Assembly: GCA_038501625.1 (NCBI GenBank)
Contig: JAZAYU010000010.1
Coordinates: forward strand, 9,197,380 to 9,261,379
DNA length: 64,000 nt
Origin: Corbicula japonica
Lineage: Eukaryota; Mollusca; Bivalvia; Venerida; Cyrenidae
Reading direction: 5' to 3'
Shown here: positions 36,701-48,319 of the stretch, piece by piece
Layout: each line of letters begins with the position of its first letter
How positions within the stretch are numbered: position 1 is the first letter of the stretch
Program-made: the position numbers and the translations under genes
The notes under the pieces: model-generated
What the model was told of the DNA's origin: nothing
What the model saw: the letters and a program-made list of their open reading frames with translations, nothing else
Databases searched by the model: none

Positions 36701-39700
36701 TTGCTTTTTAATGCGAAGAGGGGTTCTTAACTTCTCAAGGCTTTTTGGTGCAGTTCTAAACGGTACGAGCAAGTATCATAGTGAAGTACGCATACTGCAA
36801 CTTTGGCTTAATTGAATACAATATTGTAGAATGTGGACTCAGCCACGCACTCGCGTATGTGAAGCTACTCGCCTGATATTGCAGTAAATCAACAGTTCTA
36901 TTGGTCTCTGGTACCATTGATCTTTGTTGGGTTTTTTTGCACAGAAGCAGGTGCTCTTTGTTAAGTTTATTTAAGGATTGGATCAATATTTGATGGATTT
37001 CATTTAGGTATGGTACCCAAAGAAAACCATCAAATATCGATTCAATCCTTAAATTTACACACAAGACTCTCTTTAATACAAAAATTATTAGAAGAATTTG
37101 TGATATTACGGCTTTTTCGAATGGCTGTTGGAACAGCCGTATTGACGACAAAGTGAATGACGGCACGCTTTTACACAGCAACTCGTGTCAAAACGTGCGT
37201 GCTCGGCGACGTCACACGTCAAAATACTGTACAACGTCCAATAAATTGTGAATGGTTCTACTATTGCCACGCCTTTCAAATTATTACGTCACACTGTTTA
37301 CCATCAGAAATTAAGATTCGTTAGATGAATAAGTCTTTATCGTAGAGGACGAAGTTGAAGTGTAAATATTCATTTTTAAAGGTGTTCTGAGAGTTCGTTG
37401 AATTTTGCCGCGGATTAAGACCAACTTTCCCGAGCAAGTACATAAGTCTTGCCATAGCATTTCTGCTCATTTAATGAAAATGAAAAAAAATTGTAAAGAT
37501 AGGTACAAGATACATAGCTTTAATACAAGCTCTAAGCAAATGAAAAAGTTCAATCTCCTTTTGAAAACCTGAATAAACTGGAATATTTCCTGTTTTCTCG
37601 GTTTTGTTCAAATTGGTAATTCAGTTACCATACGGGTTAGGATCCGTGAAATAGCTGATGTAGACATATTTTAAGCTGTAATTAAGACTCTTGCTAGACT
37701 TCTTTGATGATAATAATTGCGTTCGTAATTAATCTTTGGTCGCGAAAGCGTAGTTGCTAACATCGTGGTGTTTCATGAAATAGTTAGACATTGTAACGAG
37801 AAAGATTAAACAATAAAAGAACGTAAGATTTTACGCTTGCGATATAACCATCAGATTAATGATCCGAATTTGATCGTCATAAGATTGTCGAAACATAAAC
37901 AAACCTAATAATCAGTCATGCATCTCTTGTTTAATTATTTAGTCTTTCACTAATAAAATTACGTTACAGAATTTCCGCTGCACGAATATCCAGAACTTGC
38001 CTACGCCCCTGCATCGACAAAGGAAACTTTAGGCTATTGAAATCATGTACATCTACTTGTAACACTTAGACCAATAAAATGCTTTTTGAAAAGAAGATTG
38101 TGAACTTTATTTCTATATTGATCAGATAGGCAGGCTGATTCCTCTTAATTCAATTTTTTTAATATTTTGTCATGTTCTTTCAAAGCTCATTTTTATACAT
38201 GTGTATCTACGTAATACTTAATTATCACAATATCGTTGTTTGTTCCTTGTGGCGCCTTAAAAATGTCCCCCGTAAATTCAATCAGTGCATCATTTGAAAT
38301 CTGTTTGGCTTTCAAAGCTCCTTTTTGGTTTAAACAATATTTATTCAAATAAATGCACATGTAATAACATTACACTATAAATAAATGTCTTGATATGGAT
38401 TAAAGAACAAGCGAAAACGCTTATATAAACTCTTCTCCTTTTTATAAATGTGTATCTACTTACTAAATTATCACAATAACGTTGTTTGTTTCTTGTGGCG
38501 GCCTTAAAATGTCCCCCGTACATTAAATCAGTGCGTCCTGTTCGGCACGATACATATATTTGTGTAAAGATTGAGTTTTATTGGGTAGGCGGCGTGGACA
38601 TTTATACACATTTCCTACTATTACTACTCGCGATCAGGCTTACTCAAACTCAGTCTGCAATATTATGTTATTTGTTGTCTTGCTCGTTGGCTTTCAAAGT
38701 TCTATCTATTAAGTCTTTTAACATTAGGTTTAATTTCAAAATAGAAGTTACAAAATCAGTTCCTTAAAAATCGCTGTTAACTTGTCAGAAACAATGTTTA
38801 TTTCTTCAGGCGGAAGGCTAAATGTTTAAAAGAGAACTTAATAAGCACTTAACACTCCTGTAAAAACTGTAAAAAGAATTGGAATATCGAAACTTATCCA
38901 TGGAATTATGATTTATTGAAAGTGATGGCATTTATGCAAAACGTAATGTGACAGTTTGATATGTGCCGGGCACGTTGCCAATGTAATCTTATCCAATCTT
39001 AATGCATCAAATACTCGTATTAGTGGCGCCAAACTCTAAGGAACATAATGGCTTTTCACAGATTATAAAGAAATTACATATGTCAAAAATGGGCTCGAAT
39101 ATCACTACAAAATATAAATAGATGAATGTATAATTATACAATACAGATTTGTTTGTCAAACTATTACGATCTTGCATATTGAATTCAATTCCTAGAACTG
39201 GGCTGAAGATTATAAAACTGAGATTGGAAACCAGTCTCAAATCTCAAGTATCTCATTGGCTTAAATGGAGACCACTCGCGATTTGAGCCAATCAGATGCT
39301 TGTGATTTGAGACTGGTTTCAATTCTCAGATTGATAACCTTGGGTCCTGGATAACATGGCCGTGAAAGCGCGGAAATGTTCTATCTGCTTCTTTAATTAA
39401 TTTCACAAAATGTACTTTTGCATGCAACATTGTTGAGCTGATGGGTGGGTTGGAGTTATTTCACCAAGACAACTTGTACTTGTTTGGTTATATGAGAACC
39501 TGTTGGGGGCAAGTGTGAGGTTTGTGCACCCTAGAACCTGGTTAAATCCCCCAGTGTCAAATTGTTGCCACTGACCGTTCCAAGGCGGTAATCCCAAGGG
39601 TTCTCTTCTTTGTTTATTGTTTGTGGTGTCTTATTTGAAATATATATTCTTTAAAAAACATGCTCTGTTTTCCTCTCCGATTTCGCTGAGTGAGGAGGCT

Positions 39701-42615
39701 GTGTTTTCTGAGTGTGGCGCTTCCTAATATGCATTTTAGCTTTTTTTAATTTTTAAGTAACACGTATTTTGCATAGGCTTTCCACTTGTCAGTGTACAGG
39801 TTTGCACTATTTCATCAAGTTAACTTGAATGCGTTGGAGGTTTAAGACAGTTTATTTATTAATGGAAACAATTTTTTGCGTAATTTTGTGGCCCTTATAA
39901 TTAGATTGAATTAGGATTGAGGCATAAATTTGATTTATACTAACGATGTAGTGGTGGATATGTATTGATTTAACGTTAACGTTTGAAAATATGTGGTCTA
40001 ACTCCATATATACTGAGCCAAAATGAAAACTTGACAAAAACTACATGGAAATTCCTATTACATGATTCTGCGTGTGAATGCAAATATCTGGAGAAATTTG
40101 ATCACCAATGTGTTAATCTTAGAAGTTGTCGGATTAGTTTCTATCGGTTTAAAAAAGAAACAAAGAAAAGAATTACATGGTTGTGGAAAATTAAGCGTTT
40201 TGATTTTTTTCTGATTTTAATTAAAAGGGAGGTAATTTGCTAAAACGGATATTTAAGTAACTGTTTCTTATTTCTTTGGGGTTTCAATGGGCTTTAAAGA
40301 TTGTGTTTTCCTCCTCTACATGCCATAAACATCAAAATTTGACAGTTAAATTATCTGTTTGAGACTTAAATGTTAACAATTGTCGATCTCAGCATTTTTA
40401 GAAAGAAGAGATAACATTGACCTCTTTGACAAGATAGCACCATCTCCCCGCTTTATCAACTGCCTAGATATGTGCAAATACCAAAAAATTGAAATGAAAG
40501 ATAAAATACATAATCATTAAAGAAAATATTTGAATTAAAATAAAGGTAAGTTTTCATTTTTCTTCAGTATAAATCTAAACAGTAATTTTTAGGTCATTTC
40601 ATCATCTACCTGCCAAATTGTTTGATCAATAGGAAAAAATATAATACTCTGTTGTTAAAAAACAAATAGTAAAAATGATATTTGATCTAGCACAGTGATT
40701 GGTCATGCAAGCAAAGTAGGACAAAACAAATGTTAAAAAGTGTATCGCATTTTAGAGGACCCAGACAGTTATTAATTATTTGTGACACTAGTCTAAAGAA
40801 TTGCTTCAGTTAAAAAAGACAATAGCAAATCCATCTTCATACAAACCCACATTTCCTTCAGTTAAAAACAATAGCAAAACGAACTTTATACAAACACACA
40901 CTGTTTTTCAAAACAGTTTCGCACAGTTCTGTATCAAATGTCTGCTTTTCTGGTAACACCAGAGCCAGAAACATCCTTACTTAATTTGTTAATGCTTAGT
41001 GATCCCATAGCAAAGTGATAAACGTTGCGATTACACGCACACATTAAATAGAGCTTAGTTAGGCTTATTTATCCCCTAATTGGTCTACATGTAGTTTTAT
41101 TTGCTACTTGCTTTACTCTACGTAAGAATACAAAATACTTGGATAATTTATGACTATCATATTCTTCAATGGAAAAAAAACAGGAGATAGCAACGTGCTG
41201 CAAATATGTTTTATAGAGAATATATAGTTGCCTGTTTTATTTTTCCTCTGATTTTTCTATTGTTTTTTTTTAATGATAAACGAATATACATATGCTTCCA
41301 TTTTCATATTTTTGAATTTTATGATCATAAACAAAACATTTCGACACATATTCAATATGTTGCAACTTTTATAATGAGATGTGTTTAGTATGGCCTATGT
41401 TATTTTTTTCTCTCACTGTTTTCATGCTCCACTTTTTAGACTTATATTTTATGTATCAACTTTTGATATGTGTTATTTCTCTCTCACTGCTTATGTTATG
41501 CTAATCCTCCCAAAAGACGTTACAGTGTACGTATGACCAGTATTTTTTTTTCTCGCCGCTTTCATGCTCTAAAGAAGAACTGTAGGTGAAAAACAGTTGA
41601 CGTTGATGATGGAATCAATACTTCCTCTCTCTGCTGTCAGACACACGGAAATTTGCTGAAAGCACGTGACATACTTCGAAATGTCAGACAACAGCAATCA
41701 GATAATAGTTTTACTGTCAGATAATAGTTTTGCTGTCACAATGTTTAAAATTCACTTGCTACTTATTGTATCATCAGTACAGAATATGTTTGTTTGTTTT
41801 TCAGAATGGAATATTAAGGCAATTTAAAGTCGAAATGGTGTTTCTTTTCACATAGTCTATTTTTATTTCATTTATTTTACATAAAACTCGCTATTAAAAC
41901 GAATGCCCAACTTGAATTTTATGTAATATTATAAAAGACATTAAATATCAAAATCTAATGTATAAACACCCAAGTTTAGTATTTTGTAGTTAAACCATGT
42001 ATTGTTACTTGTGTTCGCTTATTAATAAACGACTCGACAAAAACAATTCAGGTTTGTCTGCAAATGTTTTTGCCTAATTAAGAAATGGCTGAAGCACGGA
42101 AATATTTTCAATGTTTTATTTTATTCCAAATATAAATGACACAATTGTAAGCATTGCTCATAAAGACTTTCAAAATCAAGCAATGTAAGTAACAAATTTG
42201 TTTTTGCCAGGTACTGACGTTATCTCACATTCAAATAAAGTAATTCCAATCGGTAGTTTCAGTAAAAGTTGTTTTATTCTAAATATTTTAAGATTAGTTT
42301 TATCATTAAGAAGCAACACAATTAGGACCAATTAGACTGCCTCCATTTTAAGATAACAGTAAAATGCCATACATAAACTGTCAAATAAAGTTCGCACATA
42401 CCTGTATTAAGGCATACTTTCCAAAGTCCAAGTTGGGCTTTAAAAATCAAAATTTGGCCCGTCTGACCCGTCTGACCAGTCGTGTTGCCGGGAATTTCGT
42501 AAGATTCCGTAGTGAACAACCAGGCGTCCGTTGCTACTGACAGCGCAAGCGTTGCCACGGAAACGGCCCCTACCGCCACCGACATCACCATGAGCCCACG
42601 TGGTGTGAACACCAT
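27464..42615 (-). CDS. Calcium-channel gamma/TARP (stargazin)-like protein, 4 exons
   Basis: Joined exons 42615-42402, 30474-30388, 29919-29785 and 27765-27464 give 245 aa. All introns are phase 1 with consensus GT-AG sites, and every junction keeps the frame. Layout: TM1 about 7-31; an extracellular loop with W32, possible N-glycosylation at N44 (N-T-T), GLW at 63-65 and the C68-x8-C77 pair of the claudin superfamily; TM2 about 106-127; TM3 about 133-158; TM4 about 181-206, starting YGWSFFFAG; and a cytosolic tail ending in TIVL. The family includes neuronal auxiliary subunits of AMPA receptors and calcium channels. The AVSVATLALSVATDAWLF start and 245-aa length look closest to the gamma-5/7 type, but the subtype is uncertain. 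The start ATG (42615) has A at -1, G at -3 and G at +4. An upstream 5' UTR exon is possible, because an AG acceptor-like site lies about 15 bp before it. A short GQTGQTGQ repeat in the first loop is unusual. Confidence 0.93.
28238..29681. mobile_element. 1.44-kb TTAA-flanked element in intron 3
   Basis: The ends are inverted: GGTTTTAGAACTGTAATAT on the left, its complement on the right. Both are directly flanked by TTAA (28234-28237 and 29682-29685). A TTAA duplication is the hallmark of piggyBac-type transposition. The interior has no transposase frame and includes a tRNA-like segment (29305-29382). It lies wholly within intron 3 of the gamma-like gene, about 100 bp from exon 3. Classification as non-autonomous piggyBac-like is an inference from the target site. 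Confidence 0.65.
29305..29382 (-). tRNA. tRNA-like sequence (pseudo-tRNA or SINE head)
   Basis: On the minus strand, a near-A-box TGGCCTTATGG (29373-29363) and a perfect B box GGGTTCAATCC (29330-29320) have tRNA spacing. The T arm pairs well (CCCGGGTTCAATCCTCGGG), but no proper acceptor or anticodon stem forms. It is probably a relic, carried inside the TTAA-flanked element. Confidence 0.45.
29785..29919 (-). CDS. Gamma/TARP-like gene, exon 3
   Basis: 135 bp. Acceptor TTGTTGCTTCAG|GA and donor GGAG|GTATTC. It encodes TM2 (VAAMFPVVALVLITIAVILG), a short basic cytosolic turn (GNIRRDIK) and the first half of TM3 (TLLAAVIAILG). Reading through the donor gives a longer apparent open frame that is not real. 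Confidence 0.93.
30388..30474 (-). CDS. Gamma/TARP-like gene, exon 2
   Basis: 87 bp, too short to show as an ORF. Acceptor GATATTTCAG|AT and perfect donor ATGC|GTAAGT. It encodes GNKFCESYDAIHSDTERIES plus nine residues up to the start of TM2, including the second cysteine of the claudin-type C-x8-C pair. Its size and phase match the small second exon known from vertebrate CACNG genes. Confidence 0.9.
35577..36011. mobile_element. About 435-bp MITE-like inverted repeat
   Basis: TTCATAATATCTGATACACT at 35577 on is inverted at 35991-36011. An inner inverted pair (AAATTGTCTATTGTCTA, about 35808-35824, and its complement near 35955-35972) makes a foldback. It is non-coding. Confidence 0.6.
36971..37052. 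repeat. 26-bp-stem hairpin
   Basis: TTAAGGATTGGATCAATATT plus TGATGG pairs with its complement at 37027-37052 (two mismatches) across a 30-bp loop containing GGTATGGTACC. Confidence 0.7.
37970..37996. mobile_element. Possible hAT-type transposon end
   Basis: The segment ends CTTGCCTACGCCCCTG, the complement of a CAGGGGCGTAGG-type hAT terminus. No partner end was found nearby, so confidence is low. Confidence 0.25.
38235..38720 (-). repeat. Two dispersed family A fragments
   Basis: Both begin with TTCCTTGTGG/TTCTTGTGG, GCCTTAAAA.TGTCCCCCGTA and ATCAGTGC, then TTTCAAAG segments. They are minus-strand copies of the repeat seen full-length at 50225-50830. Confidence 0.65.
39200..39346. mobile_element. 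Palindromic MITE (family B), diverged copy
   Basis: Arms GGGCTGAAG.TTATAAAAC... and their complement. It shares GGAAACCAGTCTCAAATCTC with the copies at 48397 and 53769. The flanking 3-bp repeat is not clear here. Confidence 0.75.
39410..39730 (-). repeat. Dispersed family C copy
   Basis: Shares TTGCCACTGACCGTTCCAAG, TGTTTGTGGTGTC, and GAGGAGGCTGTG.TTTCTG with 7365-7530, 48320-48660, 55080-55165, 55295-55565 and 57480-57720. This copy is not interrupted by a palindromic MITE. Confidence 0.7.
40804..40910 (+). repeat. About 54-bp imperfect tandem duplication
   Basis: CTTCAGTTAAAAA...CAATAGCAAA...ATACAAAC occurs twice in succession. Confidence 0.7.
42402..42615 (-). CDS. Gamma/TARP-like gene, exon 1
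   Basis: Starts at ATG 42615 (GGGAAATGG). A longer frame to 42645 would start at TTG and is not used. It encodes TM1 (GLMVMSVAVGAVSVATLALS), W32, a potential N-glycosylation site, a GQT repeat and GLWKVC, ending at a consensus donor ACAG|GTATGT. The split codon GAT (Asp72) forms with exon 2. Confidence 0.92.
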
Positions 42616-43575
42616 TTCCCTTCTTGTAACTCTACACACCTTCAATTTATAAAATGAATGAGTTTTAGATATTTTCTCCAGAGTTGTATTTTCTGGAAAT
42701 AATTACATGGCTTGTTTCTTGCGTGAATGGTATTCCAGCACTTCTGTAATAATTCTATCTACCTTGTGTCAACGGTATTCCACTGTTTTCTATCAAGTCC
42801 ACTATACTTTTTTTTCAAATTATGATAACATGTTTACAAGATTATGCAAGTAATCTTGTCATGTTGGCAAAAAACTGTTTCTCAATTTCACATAATTTAC
42901 CATATTCATCAGTTTTAAAATTGTCAGATAGTTTTTGATTACGAGTTATCAAAATAATCATGACTTAAGTTTATTAAAATTTAATGTTATTGCTTTTCCA
43001 AACACTAACACTCACTTTCCAAACACAGCAGTATTTCTGTGCCAATTTTAAAACAAATTATCTACTCAGAACATTTCTTTATTCCAATTTTATCTTAAAT
43101 CGAGGTTAAAATTTCCATTTAGATAATTGTATGTTCCATGTGGGTGTTGATCACTGTTGTGTATATATAAAATGGTTTGCTGTGTCCGAAAATAGTGTTT
43201 GGCATGGAAGTTTTCCCCTACATCATATAATGACTCCATTATTGCAGATGCCCATTAGTTCTTATTGACTTTTGAATAACCAGAAAGGGTATAATTATCG
43301 TGAAAGAAACAAATTGTTCTATTGTATTCTTCTCCAGAAAGGATGGATTCTCCCACGGGATGACAGATGAAAGATTTGAAAGTATACATATTGATGTTTT
43401 TTCACAACAATTTTGTTTCAACACTATCCAGCCATCCCCAGAGAAATCAAATGTCAGCGATGAATGTTATGTTTTAACCTTAGTGGCTAAAATTACTATG
43501 TTGCGACAGGACTGATCAACACGATAGGATGAAGCAATCGCATGTATTATAACAGTGTCTCACGGCTAATAATTA
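42616..43575. other. Upstream flank of the gamma-like gene
   Basis: Expected 5' UTR/promoter side of the minus-strand gene. I see no convincing TATA box or CpG-rich patch. Short overlapping frames at 43239-43515 on both strands are not convincing. Confidence 0.35.
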
Positions 43576-43589
43576 ATAATCAAGTTCTG

Positions 43590-43860
43590 GGCCGTTTGGT
43601 TAATTGGTGTCATGCACGAGTTGTTGCTACATGATTGTTTTGCAATCACAAGTAAACAAGTTTTGTACATTTGGTTGATTAGTGTCGTGCACGAGTTGTT
43701 GCTACATGGCCGTGTTGCGATCATAAATAAACAAGTGTTGGTTTGTTTGGTTGGTTTGTGTCATGCACGAGTTGTAGCTGCATGAACGTGTTGCGTTACG
43801 TCAAATCACATACAAGATTTGGACTGATCGGTTGATTTTTGCCAAACAAAATATAGCTAA
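43590..43860 (+). repeat. 76-bp tandem repeat, three to four units
   Basis: Units start near 43593, 43669 and 43745, with a partial one near 43825. They carry GTGTCRTGCACGAGTTGT, CTACATG, TGTTTTGCAATC and AAACAAG segments with about 80% identity by eye. Confidence 0.8.
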
Positions 43861-43881
43861 ATGACCACGGCTAATCATTAA

Positions 43882-44583
43882 GGGATTGCCACACTCCTCC
43901 CAACTTTGTTCATCGATAAAAAGAAAATTATCAAAATCTCAATAATTGCAAAATGCCGTTCAATGAAACTTTGCACAAATGAATGTTACTAATGTATCTT
44001 TATTTTGCATACAGTAAGACACATTAGAAAAGTAAAGAAAAAAAGCTAGACCTAAACATTACTTAAAATTTTATTTACATAAATTCACAAAAACTAAACG
44101 TTACAAAACATAATTTTAAATTCTCACGTAAGCGCAATGATACTGACAAGAAAATGTTGTGTACTTTGTAAAAGAATTTCAACTACTAAAAGAGACATCA
44201 GTGATTGTCATCCGTTTACGCGACCAGGAAGCGACCAGAAAATTGAAGGTCAAACACACTTTTACTAATATCTCGTAAAGTTTACATATGTAAGTCACGA
44301 GGACACCATAAATTGTTGTCAGTACCATATTACTAATGTTGGCATTTAAAATAATGTTTTGTGTTGTTTAGTTTTTGTGAATTTATGTAAATAGAAGTTT
44401 ATTGAATTTTTAGATCTCACTATTTGTCTTTACTCTTCTAACGTGTCTTACCATCTGCAAAATAAAGATACATTAATAACATACATTTGTGCAAAGTTCC
44501 ATTTAACAGCATTTTGCCGTTATTGAGATTTCGATAATTTTCTTTTTCTCGACGTACAAAGTTGGGAGGAGTGTGGCAATCCC
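43882..44583. mobile_element. 702-bp TTAA-flanked foldback element
   Basis: GGGATTGCCACACTCCTCCC at the left end is repeated in reverse at the right. The inverted arms extend about 240 bp (43882-44125 and 44340-44583). TTAA lies directly outside both ends (43878-43881 and 44584-44587). It is non-coding. The target site suggests mobilisation by a piggyBac-type enzyme (inference). Confidence 0.75.
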
Positions 44584-44587
44584 TTAA

Positions 44588-47500
44588 TAAGTGTTAGGTT
44601 GTGCAATGTCATACATTTTCATAGTGGCTTAAATGACTATGTTGCGCCAAGGCTAATCATTGGGCGAAGTGGTTGCTTTGCGCCATAAAATGATAAAATT
44701 GCTTTTATTTGCCATAACGGCTAACTATAAATAACACTTGTTGGAAGTTTTGTTTATTTGTGACATACTATGACATCATTATCGTCACGTCTGAAATTTC
44801 TTTTTTGTTTGTGTATGAAATGCGAAAGTCGACATCTTGACATGTGCTTCCATTATTCCGATCTGGAACGACTGCTGGATACACAAATACATTAAAACTG
44901 TGCCCATATCCAACAAAGACAAAAGCACGATGGAATTAGAGAAAAGTCGCCCAATAATGAAGCCGCGTTGTACATGTTACAAATGTGTATGTCAAGCGTT
45001 ATTCTAATGTATTAGATTTTGCGGTTTTGTTGTTGCGGAGATTCGCTTCGGTTACGACATGTTTTAAATTAAAACTGAAGAGCCTGTTTAAGTTTTTTTT
45101 TCAAAATGGCATTATTTGCATGTTAAGACTTAAATAATAATATTGTGACCCGTTAAGCATGTGAATATTCTTATTTTTCATAAAGCGATGGACAGCCTGT
45201 CCGGACGAAAATACAATCAAATAAATGTGTATTTACATGTACAAAGATAATGTCCAAGATGATTTATTGCCATCGTCCTAATGGATGATAGTTCTAGATA
45301 TTACATTCGCCCTATTGATTACGTCCATGACATAGAATAGAGTTCTTTCACATTGTTGTGCGCATGCGTCGTACTCCACGTTTAGGTACGAAAATATTGG
45401 TTTTATCCTAAACCGACGCGTGAGGGGGCATGTAACAGTGTCATTGCTAACAGAATGAACGGACATGATCACGGTGTCGTCTTAAAGCTTATGATAAATT
45501 ATAATAATAATTGTGATGAGGCACAATAAATTCAAGTTTTACGAATTTCCGAATATTGCAGGCTTTAAAAAGTCTGGTCGGCAAGATTTGACTGTGAAAA
45601 GCGTAAAACAATCAAATACGTGGTTGCAAATTTGAATCAGGAAGTCTTATATAAAAACAAAGACAATGTGGATTGCATGTTACTGTCTATTTGCCACAGA
45701 CACATATATAAGCGTCTCGTGTTTTTCTGACAAAATGCGTTTACTTCAAAAAATAAATTTTATGTAACTTGATCTCCCTAAATTGGAAGAGAAAACGGAT
45801 GAATTCAACAATGTATCGCCGTTGTATTCAACGCCCGTTAAGCGTTATTATTTTGTTTACTTTTTTACTTCCTTTCAACATATGTTTAAAACTAAAATTT
45901 ATTGTAATCATTCGTATATTTCTTTTATCAGTCCTCGATTAAAATTATTTTTATGTTTAATAACTAGAAATCATACTTTGAACACTATAAATTATAGCGT
46001 TACAAAAAAAATGCCGTAAAACGGTAAAATGTCCGATAATGTTCGTCTGCATTGTCAATTATACAGATTTATTTTTAGTATACACAATTCACGTGTGTAT
46101 TTTCATAAAAAACCCAAACAAATCCGTTGGATACTCGCGTCCTGAAAATACCGCGATAAACAATGTTTAAAATGCGCATAAAGTTTCTTGATGTTCTTGT
46201 AAATGATCATAACGTTTTTTTTAATTCTTCGCTGTTTGACTGAACTTACTTATTTATAAATTTGAAATGATTAATCAACATGTTCTTAATTTTATAATCA
46301 CTTAGTCATATTAACAATAGTAAACGATGCTCCCTCGCGTGCATTTATCGACTAAATATGCTCTTCAATTTTAGAGAGCGCTAAGGGGAGGTAACAATGT
46401 GAAAGAACTCTATTCTTCGTATGACCTGCATTTCCTGGAAAAAGTGAAAAACTATTGATACAACTTTTGGGTTTCATATTCTTAGTTTGACGAATGTCCA
46501 AGGAGTTAAAATAAATGGAAACGAAACTTTGGAGTGACATGGAAACGAAACTTTGGAGTGACAAAAAATTACTGAGGGCTTAGTTTTATTGTGCATAATT
46601 ATATATATAATAAGTCCTCGAAATTTAAATTTTCTGCTCAATCCGTGGTTAAGCGCAATTCAGTATCTACACAACTAAACGGTTAAAATGTTGATCTGCC
46701 TCAACTAATACGGTCCCCAACAAATAATTGTTAGCTAAGCGCTGTTATAACATAATGGATTTGTGTAAAAACTAAAATTGTATCAAAGAATTGAGAGAGT
46801 TCTATCTCTCTCTCTCTTGTATATCTACTTGGGTCAGGACATAGCTGATTTAACTTTGGGTTATGGAAAATATAAGATCACGGAACCCGTTTTTAAACTT
46901 GATGATATGTAAAACATTACTTAATTGCTTATATACACGGTTTTGTAAGCAACACTTTAGGAGGAGCTGGTTGGGAGGATAACTAGAATTCGTTTTACAA
47001 CATTATATGTCGATGAGGTGGAGTGATAGGCGTGACGTTGTCCGCCTCTAGGGCCCAATATCATAAAGACTATATCTTGAAACCAGTCTCAAATGTGTTG
47101 GGCCATGAACCTGATCTGTTTACAAAAAGGCGGAATAATTTTCCCTTATCAGATAGTTCTAAAACCTAGTCCATCATTTTCAAAACTTAAATTCTATGCA
47201 ATCAATTATTAAATTTACGTAAGCGAAATATCCGAGATATAAATGTACACAATAAAATATTGCATTGCATGACTTAATAAATAGCATGGTGAGAAGCGAA
47301 ATATCTGAGACATGTTTCAATAGACATTTATCAAGGGTATTATATCTTCGTTGACAATATAAAACTCACTTTTTAGATCTTATATTCGCCAGACTGTATC
47401 GCAATCATTTTTAATTGCCGTGGGACAAGTGGAACTCCCGAACATGTTTCAGTAGTTGACACTTTATGCGGGTGCGATGGCTTTATAATGTAATTTGTGA

Positions 47501-47954
47501 TTGCAACAAGAGAAGTGATGTTCTAGGCCGTGTCCCTAAAGGTTTCGTGCCATTTTGTAAGAGAATGGTGCATTCACAGATAATATGAAATCCTCTTGTT
47601 TGTCAGGCTTCGTTACAACAGTTCATAATCGCTGTGGGAGAAGTCATCGTCCTTCGATATTTTTTAATTAAGTGTGATTGCCATATGATAAAATTACAAC
47701 ACTTTATTGGTACTGTTTACATAAATTTGTATTGCAAGTTTGGATGCGCCACTCGGAAATAAGACAACCTTCCTAAACAGGCGTCTATATAAGTTAGATC
47801 AAATTAAACAAACGCTTTGGGATTAACTTCGAAGTTTCATTTCCTTCTGGTTTTAAATAAAAACAAGGCTCGTTTAAATTGTAGGCTTATATTTTAAAAA
47901 TTACTGTGTCTTTTTATAGAAAAAACTAAAACTGGTTGATGTTATTTTCAAATA
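44588..47954. other. Gene-free stretch
   Basis: Contains a 24-bp perfect tandem duplication (46514-46561, ATGGAAACGAAACTTTGGAG unit), a short TC run (46801-46822) and a partial palindromic MITE at about 47053-47098. A roughly 60-bp segment at about 45260 (TGATTTATTGCCATCGTCC) recurs at about 53080. No gene is supported. Confidence 0.5.
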
Positions 47955-48110
47955 GATGAAAAGGGAACTTTGAAAGCCGACAAACACGACAAATATGAAA
48001 ATATTGCAGGCTCGGTTTGATCGAGCCTGTTCATGGGCAGCAATGGAAATGCATATTACTACCCACGCCGCCTAGCCCCGGGTTAGAGTACGGCGTTGTT
48101 TTATATTTTC
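47955..48110 (+). repeat. Dispersed family A, 5' part
   Basis: Clear copy: GATGAAAAGGGAACTTTGAA, ACACGACAAATATGAAAATA, TTGCAGGCTCGGTTTGAT, then a short hairpin GGCAG.AATGG...ATTACT.CCC and the GCCGCCTAGCCCCGGGTT core. Confidence 0.75.
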
Positions 48111-48319
48111 AAATCTGTGAAAGAAACATTACATATAATAATTATCACATGCGAAATAAACAATTTGACATGCCAAAATGGTAATACCTAGTAAATAAAC
48201 CACGACCACCTAAAAGGTTTAAATAAAGCATAGATTAAAAAAAATAATTATGACATTAATTTATAATATCAATAAAAATGGAAAACAAGAACATTAAATC
48301 TTAATTAGGCGAATTGTTT

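Larger units (their letters stand above)
30475..42401 (-). other. Intron 1 of the gamma-like gene (11.9 kb), repeat-rich
   Basis: It contains family A fragments at about 34195-34310, 35355-35440, 36040-36110, 36520-36630 (plus) and 38235-38340, 38490-38720 (minus); palindromic MITE pieces at 32262-32345 and 39200-39346; family C at 39410-39730; and other elements listed separately. Open frames here (up to 141 codons, 36756-37181) have no motif and overlap repeats or hairpins. No further exon is needed to keep the protein frame. Confidence 0.7.

Noticed and set aside
36756..37181. 141-codon minus-strand frame within intron 1
   Set aside because: It spans a 26-bp-stem hairpin, has no motif, and the composition shifts along it. 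It may be part of a dispersed repeat, but I could not show a second copy here.
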